Positions 50,282-57,562 of a DNA stretch of 64,000 nucleotides are shown in pieces. Under the pieces are notes generated by a model. It saw nothing but the letters and a program-made list of their open reading frames with translations. It did no database searches and was not told the DNA's origin. The stretch's first letter is position 1, and every line of letters begins with the position of its first letter. The stretch is from Caulobacter radicis (GTDB lineage: Bacteria > Pseudomonadota > Alphaproteobacteria > Caulobacterales > Caulobacteraceae), in NCBI RefSeq assembly GCF_003094615.1, contig NZ_QDKO01000014.1, positions 1 through 64,000 on the forward strand, given 5' to 3'. The position numbers were made by a program, and so were the translations under genes.

Positions 50282-50896
50282 TTACCCCGCCCACTCGCTG
50301 GTGATCGCCGCCACGTCCGGCCGTACGCGTTCCTGCGGCTGTTCCGCAGACGTGCCGATGTAGAGGAAGCCGGCGACCTTCTCGTTTTCGGCCACGCCGA
50401 GGATGTCGAGCGCTCGCTGGTCGAAGCTGTACCAGTCGGTGATCCAGTTTGCGCCGTAGCCCATGGCCGAGGCGGCCAGCAGCAGCTGGGTGCAGACGGC
50501 GCCGGCGCTCATCACCTGCTCCCATTCGGGCACCTCGTGCGGCACGGGACGCGAGATCACGGCGATGGCCAGGGGCGGGGTCGTCAGCTTGCGCATGGCG
50601 GCCGTGGCCTTGGTGGGGTTGGCCTGGTCGGCGGCCAGCGGCGCGATCCTGGCGGCGAAGGCGGCCTTGGCCTCGCCACGCAGGATCACGAACCGCCAGG
50701 GGAAGAGCTTTCCGTGATCGGGCACGCGCGCGGCCAGGCGCAGCAGGTCGGCCAATTCGTTCTCGCTGGGGCCCGGCGCGTGCAGCGCCATCGCCGAGGC
50801 CGAGCGTCGGCGCGCCAGGAAGTTCAGGACCTCGGGCGCCGTCTGGATCGCGATCGGCTCGCCGAATTCGGGGGCGGGGGGAATGGAACCGGCCAA
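50282..50896 (-). CDS. nitroreductase family protein
   Basis: 204 residues from TTG at 50896, chosen because AGGAGATC lies seven bases upstream and the protein then includes the family's N-terminal APEVLNFLARRRSAS. FMN-binding motifs: RRRSAS, RLAARVPDHGKLFPWRF, and the C-terminal NEKVAGFLYIGTS. Reduces nitro compounds or related substrates with NAD(P)H. The start is 77 bases from the divergent NUDIX start. Confidence 0.87.
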   Translation of the reverse strand: MAGSIPPAPEFGEPIAIQTAPEVLNFLARRRSASAMALHAPGPSENELADLLRLAARVPDHGKLFPWRFVILRGEAKAAFAARIAPLAADQANPTKATAAMRKLTTPPLAIAVISRPVPHEVPEWEQVMSAGAVCTQLLLAASAMGYGANWITDWYSFDQRALDILGVAENEKVAGFLYIGTSAEQPQERVRPDVAAITSEWAG

Positions 50897-50973
50897 GACG
50901 ATCTCCTGAAAGCGCGCTACAGGCACGTCACCTATGGCCGCGCCCCGGCCGGCACAAGTCGCGAGTCGTTCGC

Positions 50974-51585
50974 ATGTCCGAGAAATTCGACTGGCTGAAA
51001 CCACATGGCGAGCCGTGGGCCGTCACCAGCGCCAAGGTGGTCTACGACAATCCGTGGATCAATGTGACCGAGTACCAGGCTGTCGCGCCGACCGGACATC
51101 CGGCCCTGTACGGCAAGGTCAGCTTCAAGAACCAGGCGATCGGCGTCGTGCCGCTGCATGCCGACGGCACGGTGACGCTGGTCGGCCAGGCGCGCTTTCC
51201 ACGCGGCAACTACAGCTGGGAGATCCCCGAGGGCGGGGCGCCGATGGGCGAGGATCCGCTGGACGGCGCCAAGCGCGAGCTGGCCGAGGAGGTCGGGCTG
51301 GTGGCGGCCGACTGGCGCCCGATCCTGACCATGGAGCTTTCCAACTCGATCAGCGACGAGGTCGCGCATGGCTTCCTGGCGCTCGATCTCTCGCCCACCA
51401 CAGCCGAGCCGGACGACACCGAGGACCTGGCCGTGGCCCGCGTGCCGTTCGCCGATGCGCTGGATGCGGCGGTCGCTGGGCGAATGCCGGACTCGTTGAC
51501 GGTGGCGTTACTGCTCCGGGTGCACCATATGGCGGTCGTGGGCGAGTTGCCGGCCGATCTGGCCGCGCTCGTCCTGGCGCGTTAA
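50974..51585 (+). CDS. NUDIX hydrolase (ADP-ribose pyrophosphatase-like)
   Basis: 203 residues from ATG at 50974; longer upstream frames are shadows. The Nudix box (GX5EX7REUXEEXGU) is intact from GGAPMGEDPL through REL to AEEVGL, following SWEIPEGG. The size and flanking VVYDNPWINV strand suggest ADP-ribose or a nucleoside-diphosphate sugar as substrate. Divergent from the nitroreductase. Confidence 0.92.
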   Translation: MSEKFDWLKPHGEPWAVTSAKVVYDNPWINVTEYQAVAPTGHPALYGKVSFKNQAIGVVPLHADGTVTLVGQARFPRGNYSWEIPEGGAPMGEDPLDGAKRELAEEVGLVAADWRPILTMELSNSISDEVAHGFLALDLSPTTAEPDDTEDLAVARVPFADALDAAVAGRMPDSLTVALLLRVHHMAVVGELPADLAALVLAR

Positions 51586-51657
51586 CGGCGCGCCGTCTGT
51601 TCGGCTGGAGCGTTTTGAATAAATATGCTCTAGTCACCGCTGGGAAGGGAGAGCCCC

Positions 51658-52488
51658 GTGGCCAAGCCTCTTGAAGTCGTGACCGATAAGGCCGCGCCGC
51701 CCGTCTGGGCCGCGCTGCGCAACCAGGCCGAACATGCCGCCAAGGCCGAACCGGCCCTGGCCTCGCTGCTCAACGCCGTCATTCTCAGCCACGACAATCT
51801 GGCCGACGCCCTGACCTTCCAGCTGGCCCGCAAGCTGGGCGACCAGGAGATGCGGGCCATGACCGCCCGCGAGTTCGCCGCCGAGGCCTTCGAAAGCGAT
51901 CCGGCCCTGGTGGCCGCCGCCGAGGCCGACCTGCGCGCGGTGTTCGAGCGCGACCCGGCCACCAAGGGCTATGTCCAGCCGTTCCTGTTCTTCAAGGGCT
52001 TCCTGGCCCTGCAGACCCACCGCGTCTCCCACTGGCTGTGGGAGAACAACCGCGAGACCCTGGCCTTCTACCTGCAGAGCCGCGCCAGCGAGGTCTTCCA
52101 GGTCGACATCCACCCGGCCTCGCGCGTGGGTGCGGGCGTGTTCATCGACCACGGCACCGGCATCGTCATCGGCGAGACGGCGGTGGTCGGCGACGACGTC
52201 TCGATGCTGCACGGCGTGACCCTGGGCGGCACCGGCGCCGAGCGCGGCGACCGCCACCCCAAGATCGGCAAGGGCGTGCTGCTGGGCGCGGGCGCCAAGG
52301 TGCTGGGCAACATCCAGATCGGCGACTACGCCAAGGTGGCCTCGGGCTCGGTTGTGCTCAAGCCGATCCCGGCTCACTGCACCGCCGCCGGCGTGCCGGC
52401 CCGCATCGTCAACTGCCCCACCTGCGAAGAGCCGGCCCGGACCATGGACCACACCCTGGCCGACGTGGTGTACGACTACGTGATTTGA
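51658..52488 (+). CDS. cysE: serine O-acetyltransferase
   Basis: 276 residues from GTG at 51658 (AAGGGAGAG upstream). Makes O-acetylserine for cysteine synthesis. Helical N-terminal SAT domain (HDNLADALTFQLARKLGD), then left-handed beta-helix hexapeptides (VDIHPASRVGAGVFIDHGTG, DVSMLHGVTLGGTG) with catalytic His and Asp, and a longer C-terminal tail than the E. coli enzyme, as in alphaproteobacteria. Confidence 0.96.
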   Translation: MAKPLEVVTDKAAPPVWAALRNQAEHAAKAEPALASLLNAVILSHDNLADALTFQLARKLGDQEMRAMTAREFAAEAFESDPALVAAAEADLRAVFERDPATKGYVQPFLFFKGFLALQTHRVSHWLWENNRETLAFYLQSRASEVFQVDIHPASRVGAGVFIDHGTGIVIGETAVVGDDVSMLHGVTLGGTGAERGDRHPKIGKGVLLGAGAKVLGNIQIGDYAKVASGSVVLKPIPAHCTAAGVPARIVNCPTCEEPARTMDHTLADVVYDYVI

Positions 52489-52521
52489 GGGCTCCGCCCT
52501 CCCGTAGAGAGTCCTTTTCTT

Positions 52522-52621
52522 CCGTAAAATCCCCGCGAAAGCGGGGACCCAGGCGTTTTATCGTCAAGCGCCGTTGATTGCACAAAAAGCCTGGGCCCCC
52601 GCTTTCGCGGGGGTTTTACGG
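52522..52621. repeat. 100-bp near-perfect inverted repeat
   Basis: The left arm (CCGTAAAATCCCCGCGAAAG...) and right arm (...CTTTCGCGGGGGTTTTACGG) are complementary over about 36 bases around a short loop, each arm itself containing a ccccgcgaaagcgggg hairpin. A third repeat family; sits downstream of cysE and can form a very stable hairpin. Confidence 0.8.
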
Positions 52622-52634
52622 TTATGGTTGATGC

Positions 52635-52766
52635 TCAGCGACACGCCGCCAGCCGCGCCGTCTCCAGCCTCGGTTCAGGCCTCACTGTCATTCCGTAGAC
52701 CGCCAGCGCCCACAGCGCCGCGACCGCCGCCCACTGGGCCGGCGTGATTTTCCGCTGTCTGTCCAT
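52635..52766 (-). CDS. small membrane-anchored peptide (43 residues)
   Basis: ATG at 52766 to TGA at 52635, with AGGA about ten bases upstream. A Lys/Arg-rich start (MDRQRKITPAQ) precedes one membrane helix (WAAVAALWALAVYGMTV) and a short tail, giving an N-in topology. It lies alone between cysE and the divergent LysR gene. No family recognised; weak evidence overall. Confidence 0.4.
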   Translation of the reverse strand: MDRQRKITPAQWAAVAALWALAVYGMTVRPEPRLETARLAACR

Positions 52767-52837
52767 GCGCCGTTTATCCTGCGGTTGCCCCGGCGCGGCT
52801 AACGACTTATCGGTCGAGGTCTGTGAGGTTTCGTCAC

Positions 52838-53749
52838 ATGGCTCGACGTCCGCTGCCGCCGCTGAACGCCCTGCGCGCCTTCGAGGCCTTCGGCCGGCGC
52901 GGCCGCATGACCATGGCCGCCGATGAGTTGTGCGTCACCCACGGCGCGGTCAGCCGCCAGATCCGCCAGCTGGAGGACCATCTCGGCGTCGCCCTGACCG
53001 AAGGACCGCGCAACCGCCTGACCATGACCGAGCAGGGGCTGAAGCTGGCCCAGGGCCTGACACGGGCCTTCGATATCCTCGAGGAGTCCGTGCCGCGCCC
53101 GCCCGAGGACGAGCCGCGTCCGACCGTGGTGTCGTGCCTGCCGACCTTCGCCATGAAGTGGCTGATCCCGCGCCTGCCTGACTTCCTGGAGCGCTTTCCC
53201 GACACGCCGGTGCGGGTGGCCGAGTCCAACGGGCCGTTCGACTTCCGCGCCGACGGGATCGACCTGGCCATCCGCATGCGCGACCCCGACGGTCCGCCGT
53301 CGCCGGACGGGGAGGCGACGGCCTTTCTCGACACCCACGTCGGTCCGGTCGTGGCGCCGGACCTGGCGGCGAAGGCATCCAGCGTGGAGGGCCTTCTGTC
53401 CCTGCCGCGCCTGCATACCCGCACCTTCCTGCACGGCTGGGACCAGTGGGCGGTCCGTGCGGGCGTCGCCTTGCCGCCGGCCGGGCTGGTGCGCGAATTC
53501 GACCACTATTTCTACATGATCGAGGCCGCGGCGGCGGGGCTGGGCGTGGCCATGGTTCCGCACGCCTTCGTCGAGCGCGACCTGGCGGCCGGCCGGCTGG
53601 TCGCGCCGCTGGGCATGGTTCCCGAGCCTACCTTGCTTTGCGCCCTGACGCCCCGTTCGGGAGCCTCGCGCGGGGCCCGGCGTTTTCGCGACTGGCTGGT
53701 CGAGCAGGGGCGAGCCGCGTCGCCGCCGCCGTTTTCTCAACAGACCTGA
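52838..53749 (+). CDS. LysR-family regulator (GcvA/AmpR-like)
   Basis: 303 residues from ATG at 52838; an upstream GTG at 52823 would add five. The winged helix-turn-helix covers residues 1-65: PLPPLNALRAFEAFGRRGRM, AADELCVTHGAVSRQIRQLE and LFTEG-like GVALTEGPRN. The PBP-type effector domain follows (LPTFAMKWLIPRLPDFLERF, GLGVAMVPHAFV). GcvA-type proteins control amino-acid or antibiotic-resistance genes; the target is not adjacent. Confidence 0.91.
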   Translation: MARRPLPPLNALRAFEAFGRRGRMTMAADELCVTHGAVSRQIRQLEDHLGVALTEGPRNRLTMTEQGLKLAQGLTRAFDILEESVPRPPEDEPRPTVVSCLPTFAMKWLIPRLPDFLERFPDTPVRVAESNGPFDFRADGIDLAIRMRDPDGPPSPDGEATAFLDTHVGPVVAPDLAAKASSVEGLLSLPRLHTRTFLHGWDQWAVRAGVALPPAGLVREFDHYFYMIEAAAAGLGVAMVPHAFVERDLAAGRLVAPLGMVPEPTLLCALTPRSGASRGARRFRDWLVEQGRAASPPPFSQQT

Positions 53750-53855
53750 TCGGGCGCCCGCGCAAAAGGCCTTACACTTTGCGCCGTGGACCTCTAGTTT
53801 CCCGCCATTCCGCCCCACGGGGGCGAAAGCCCAACAACGAGATCAGGAGCCCCCC

Positions 53856-54062
53856 GTGGACGCCGCCGCCATCGCCAAGCTCGAAGCCCACCTGAAGCGC
53901 ACCTTCGGCAACCCGCACATCGCCGTGAAGGCCCGTCCGAAGCAAAAGGACTCGGCCGAGGTCGAAGTGAAGGGCGAGTTCATCGGCGTCGTCTTCCAGG
54001 ACGAGGACGAGGACGGCTCCTACATGTTCGAGATGGCCATCCTGGCCGAAGACCTCGACTAA
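53856..54062 (+). CDS. DUF3126 family protein
   Basis: 68 residues from GTG at 53856 with AGGAG seven bases upstream. Single small alpha/beta domain characteristic of alphaproteobacteria: KLEAHLKRTFGNPHIAVKAR, then GEFIGVVFQDEDEDGSYMFE, ending AILAEDLD. Highly acidic tail. Function unknown, but the family is widely conserved. Followed by a strong terminator. Confidence 0.9.
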   Translation: MDAAAIAKLEAHLKRTFGNPHIAVKARPKQKDSAEVEVKGEFIGVVFQDEDEDGSYMFEMAILAEDLD

Positions 54063-54086
54063 GCCCAAAGCGCCTTCGGCTTTGAA

Positions 54087-54130
54087 AAAACGACCACCCT
54101 GGCTATCCTGCCCGGGTGGTCGTTTTCTTT
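54087..54130 (+). terminator. intrinsic terminator after the DUF3126 gene
   Basis: AAAACGACCACCC at 54087-54099 pairs with GGGTGGTCGTTTT at 54114-54126, then TCTTT. Thirteen perfect pairs and a U-tract. It ends 17 bases before the antitoxin start codon, leaving almost no room for a separate promoter. Confidence 0.88.
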
Positions 54131-54142
54131 GGTGAGGGCGTC

Positions 54143-54427
54143 ATGCCTGACGGGACCTGGAGCCTGGCCGAAGCCGAGGCCAAGTTCGGCGAAGTGGTCG
54201 AGCGCGCTCGCACGCAGGGGCCGCAGCATCTGACCCGCGATGGTCAGGACGCCGCCGTCGTGCTGTCGGCCGAGGAGTACGAGCGGCTACGCGCCGCCGC
54301 GCCGCGCTCGTCGAGATCCGTGATCGACGTTCTACTGGATCCAAGCATTCGTGGACTTCTGACCAACGAAGAGGCTGACGAACTTTTCGCCCGAGACAAG
54401 GACCCCGGGCGGATTATCGAGTTCTGA
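54143..54427 (+). CDS. type II antitoxin, Phd/YefM family
   Basis: 94 residues from ATG at 54143 with GAGGG seven bases upstream. The N-terminal Phd fold (WSLAEAEAKFGEVVERARTQ, QHLTRDGQDAAVVLSAEEYE) binds DNA; the C-terminal tail (NEEADELFARDKDPGRIIEF) wraps the toxin. It ends within the toxin start (TGATG). Likely represses its own operon. Confidence 0.88.
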   Translation: MPDGTWSLAEAEAKFGEVVERARTQGPQHLTRDGQDAAVVLSAEEYERLRAAAPRSSRSVIDVLLDPSIRGLLTNEEADELFARDKDPGRIIEF

Positions 54428-54843
54428 TGTTTCTGCTCGACACCAATGCGATCTGTGAACCCTTCAAGGATCGCGGAGACGCAGCCGTGCTCTCCTGGAT
54501 CCGCGCCTGCCCGCCGGATCATGTGTTTGTCAGCTCGGTCACCATCGCCGAGATCAGCTATGGGCTGGAAAGGGTGTCTCCCAGCCGCAAAGCTGATCGC
54601 ATCAGGATTTGGCGGGATCAGCTGATCGTCGACTTGGCGGATCGGCTTCTGCCGGTGGATGTCGAAGTCGCCAAGGCCCACGCCCGCATCCGTCGCGCCG
54701 CCGAGAACGCCAGGCGGACCATGCCTTCCATCGACGCCTTCCTGGCCGCGACGGCGCAGGTGCATGGATTGACTCTCGTCACCCGCAACGTTCGCGATTT
54801 CGAAGCCTGGGGCGGCCCCGTGCTCGATCCCTGGAGCGGCTAG
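54427..54843 (+). CDS. vapC: PIN-domain ribonuclease toxin (VapC family)
   Basis: 138 residues. The PIN fold metal site is complete: FLLDTNAICEP (Asp5), an acidic residue in VTIAEISYGLE, PSIDAFLAATA and LVTRNVRDFE. Cuts tRNA or rRNA when freed. Coupled to the Phd antitoxin by a one-base overlap, and its 3' end overlaps the convergent MFS gene by four bases. Confidence 0.92.
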   Translation: MFLLDTNAICEPFKDRGDAAVLSWIRACPPDHVFVSSVTIAEISYGLERVSPSRKADRIRIWRDQLIVDLADRLLPVDVEVAKAHARIRRAAENARRTMPSIDAFLAATAQVHGLTLVTRNVRDFEAWGGPVLDPWSG

Positions 54844-56099
54844 ACCGCCATCGCCTTCACCTCGCGCCGGATCAGCAGCGAGGCGCCGGCCGCGATCAGG
54901 GCGGCCACGCCCGCCATGACGAAGGCCTGGACGTACTGGCCCTGGGCGGCGCGGATCATGCCCGCGCCCACCGCCGCCGTCGCCGCGCCCAGCTGGTGGC
55001 CGGCGGCGATCCAGCCGAACACGATCGGCCCGTCCCGGTCGCCGAAGGCCTGGGTGGCCAGGCGCGCGGTCGGCGGCACGGTGGCGATCCAGTCCAGGCC
55101 GTAGAACACCGCGAACACCGACAGGCTGACGATCGAGAAGTCCGAATAGGGCAGGTAGATCAGCGATAGGCCACGCAGGGCGTAGTAGACGAAGAGCAGC
55201 TTGCGCGGGTCGTAGCGGTCGGTCAGCCAGCCCGACGCCGTCGTGCCGAAGAGGTCGAACAGGCCCATCAGCGCCAGCAGGCCGGCGGCGCGGACCTCGG
55301 GCATGCCCCGGTCGCCGCAGAAGGCGATCATGTGCACGCCGATCAGGCCGTTGGTGGTCAGGCCGCAGATGAAGAAGCCCAGGAACAGCAGCCAGAAGGT
55401 GCGGGTCCTGCTGGCCCGCGCCAGGGCCCCGAAGGCGCCGGCCAGGGCGTTCGACGCCGAGCCGCGCGGCGGCTCTTCCCAGTCGTCACCCGCGCCGAAC
55501 GGCTTGTGGCCGATGTCGGAGGGGCGCTCGGGGATCAGCAGCCAGGCGATCGGGGCCATGACGGCGGCGACGGCGGCCACGGTCAGCACCACGGGGCGCC
55601 AGCCGCCGTGCTCGGCGATGAAGGCCATGGCCGGCAGGAAGATCAGCGAGCCGGTGGCGGTGGCGGCGGTCAGCAGGCCCAGCATCAGGCCGCGCCGCGC
55701 GACGAACCAGCGATTGACGATGGTCGCGCCCAGCACCATGGCCACCGCGCCGCTGCCGAAGCCCGCCAGCACGCCCCAGGTGGCCACATAGTGCCAGGTC
55801 TGGGTCATGAAGGCCGAAAGCCCCGTCGAGACGGCCATCAGCACCAAGGCCAGGCTCACCGTCTTGCGCACGCCGAACGACTGCATCAGGGCGGCGGCGA
55901 AGGGGCCGGTGAGGCCATAGAGGAAGATGCCGATCGCCGCGGCCAGCGAGATCGCGCCCCGGTCCCAGCCGAAGCTCTTTTCCAGCGGCAGGATCAGCAC
56001 GCCCGGCGCGGCCCTCAGGCCGGCGGCGGCCAGCAGGGCCAGGAAGGTCACGCCGGCCACCACGAAGGCGTAGTTGCGGCCGAAGGGGCGGCGGATCAT
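54840..56099 (-). CDS. MFS transporter
   Basis: 419 residues, twelve membrane segments. MFS marks are GIFLYGLTGPFAAALMQSFGV, motif-A-like RKTVSLAL, VVNRW-type loop NRWFVARRGLMLGLLTA and a central acidic loop (residues about 200-225). Similar to the NreB/oxalate-antiporter-type family of broad-range exporters. Divergent from the TetR gene at 56188, which carries similar DNA sites to the efflux TetR locus, so a drug or metabolite exporter is likely. Confidence 0.9.
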   Translation of the reverse strand: MIRRPFGRNYAFVVAGVTFLALLAAAGLRAAPGVLILPLEKSFGWDRGAISLAAAIGIFLYGLTGPFAAALMQSFGVRKTVSLALVLMAVSTGLSAFMTQTWHYVATWGVLAGFGSGAVAMVLGATIVNRWFVARRGLMLGLLTAATATGSLIFLPAMAFIAEHGGWRPVVLTVAAVAAVMAPIAWLLIPERPSDIGHKPFGAGDDWEEPPRGSASNALAGAFGALARASRTRTFWLLFLGFFICGLTTNGLIGVHMIAFCGDRGMPEVRAAGLLALMGLFDLFGTTASGWLTDRYDPRKLLFVYYALRGLSLIYLPYSDFSIVSLSVFAVFYGLDWIATVPPTARLATQAFGDRDGPIVFGWIAAGHQLGAATAAVGAGMIRAAQGQYVQAFVMAGVAALIAAGASLLIRREVKAMAV

Positions 56100-56116
56100 G
56101 TTCTGACTCCGGATGT

Positions 56117-56162
56117 AACCGATCGGTACGGGTCTTGCTGGCGTTGTACGTACCGGTTAGTA
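56117..56162. promoter_or_regulatory. paired TetR-type operator sites at the second TetR locus
   Basis: AACCGATCGGTA at 56117-56128 (with a perfect ACCGATCGGT core) and TACCGGTTAGTA at 56151-56162, 34 bases apart, between the divergent MFS and TetR genes. They fit TACCGNNCGGTA with one and two mismatches, the same pattern as at 10113-10155. Confidence 0.62.
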
Positions 56163-56187
56163 ACATCGTCAAGAGGCCTTCTGAGCT

Positions 56188-56802
56188 ATGACGAAAACCG
56201 ACGCCGACGCCCCCCTGCATCTCCAGCCCTACGGCCCGGGTCCGCGCGCGGCCGAGAAGATTTTCGAGACGGCCCGCGACCTGTTCTACCGCGAGGGCAT
56301 CCGCGCCGTCGGCGTCGACGAGATCGTCAGCAAGGCGGGCGTGACCAAGCCCAGCCTCTATCGCAGCTTCAAGTCCAAGGACGACCTTGTCGCCGCCGTG
56401 CTGCGCGAGGTGGAGGAGGGCTTCTGGGACCGCTTCAAGTCGGCCGAGGACGCCTTTCCGGATGATCCCAAGGCCCAGATGGTCGCCTATTTCGAAGGCC
56501 TGGCGGCGCGTTCGGGCGGGGCCGACTATCGCGGCTGCGCGCTGAGCAACGCCGTCGTCGAGTATCCCGACCGCAGCCATGCCGGCCGGGCGGTGTCGCA
56601 AGCGCACAAGCAGGACCTGCGCGATCGCTTGCGGGCCAAGGCGCAGGCGATGGGGGCGTCGGACCCCAAGGCGCTGGGTGATGCGATGATGCTGCTGATC
56701 GAGGGCGTGTTCACCTCCAGCCAGATGTTCGACGACGACGACAAGCCGGCCCTGGCGGTGGTGGGCGCGGTCAAGGCCCTGATCGCGGCCTATTGCCCGT
56801 GA
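56188..56802 (+). CDS. TetR-family regulator, paralogue of the RND-pump regulator
   Basis: 204 residues. Its DNA-binding domain (KIFETARDLFYREGIRAVGV, VTKPSLYRSFKSKDDLVAAV) is nearly the same as in the TetR at 10186 (KIFETARD... versus RIFETARE...), and so is DYRGCALSNAVVEYPDRSH with GCPLSNAAIELHEENHP. Ligand domain similar in size. Divergent from an MFS gene with two dyads between; probably an autorepressor of that exporter. Confidence 0.88.
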   Translation: MTKTDADAPLHLQPYGPGPRAAEKIFETARDLFYREGIRAVGVDEIVSKAGVTKPSLYRSFKSKDDLVAAVLREVEEGFWDRFKSAEDAFPDDPKAQMVAYFEGLAARSGGADYRGCALSNAVVEYPDRSHAGRAVSQAHKQDLRDRLRAKAQAMGASDPKALGDAMMLLIEGVFTSSQMFDDDDKPALAVVGAVKALIAAYCP

Positions 56803-57479
56803 GCCACCCTCTGGATCGTCCCGTCTGGTCCAGCCTGACCGGTCGTCAGTCGCATCTGGCGATCACGCGGGGCGGGGCCCTGCGGATGGATCCCGATTTC
56901 GGCCTGTTCGCCGCCGTCGCCGACGAGACGCCGGAGAGCCTGACGGCCTTGGGCGAACTGGTGCGCGAGCACGGAAACAGCGGGCTGGTGGAGCTTTCGC
57001 CGCCGCCGCCGGTTCCTGGGACGGCGGTGCTGTCCAGCGCCCTGTGTTGGCAGATGGCGGCGGAGGCGGTCACGCCGCTGAAGCCGCTGGATTTCGAGAT
57101 CGTGCCGCTGGGCGACACCGACGCGGCCGAGATGCTGGCCCTGGCGACCCTGACCAAGCCCGGTCCGTTCTTCACGCGCACCCATGAGTTGGGCGACTTC
57201 GTCGGCGTGAAGGTCGGGGGCGAACTGGCGGCCATGGCCGGCGAGCGGATGCGGCCAGACGGCTTCACCGAGGTCAGCGGCGTCTGCACCCGGCCCGACT
57301 TTCGCGGCAAGGGCTACGCCGCCGGCCTGATGGCGCACGTGGCCGGGGCGATCCTGGCGCGGGGCGAGGCGCCGTTCCTGCACAGCTATGCCGATAACGC
57401 CGGGGCTAACGCGCTCTATCAGGCCCTGGGGTTCGAGCGACGGGCGGACGTCTGGTTCACGGTGCTGGCGCCGGAGTAG
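56799..57479 (+). CDS. GNAT-family N-acetyltransferase
   Basis: 226 residues from GTG at 56799, overlapping the regulator's stop (GTGA); TTG at 56793 would add two residues. The acetyl-CoA motif is RPDFRGKGYAAGLMAHVAGA in the C-terminal half, then SYADNAGANALYQALGFE. The N-terminal half lacks a second clear motif but may hold a second degenerate GNAT fold. Coupling to the TetR gene suggests a shared detoxification role. Substrate unknown. Confidence 0.88.
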   Translation: MSHPLDRPVWSSLTGRQSHLAITRGGALRMDPDFGLFAAVADETPESLTALGELVREHGNSGLVELSPPPPVPGTAVLSSALCWQMAAEAVTPLKPLDFEIVPLGDTDAAEMLALATLTKPGPFFTRTHELGDFVGVKVGGELAAMAGERMRPDGFTEVSGVCTRPDFRGKGYAAGLMAHVAGAILARGEAPFLHSYADNAGANALYQALGFERRADVWFTVLAPE

Positions 57480-57503
57480 GCCAGAGCTTCCGTCCCCAAA
57501 CGA

Positions 57504-57539
57504 AAAGACCCCGGAAGGCGCTGGCCATCCGGGGTCTTT
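57504..57539. terminator. bidirectional intrinsic terminator
   Basis: AAAGACCCCGGA at 57504-57515 pairs perfectly with TCCGGGGTCTTT at 57528-57539. A/T runs on both sides let it serve the convergent GNAT and OPT genes. Confidence 0.85.
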
Positions 57540-57562
57540 GTTACTCAGCGGAGAAAGGCCGA

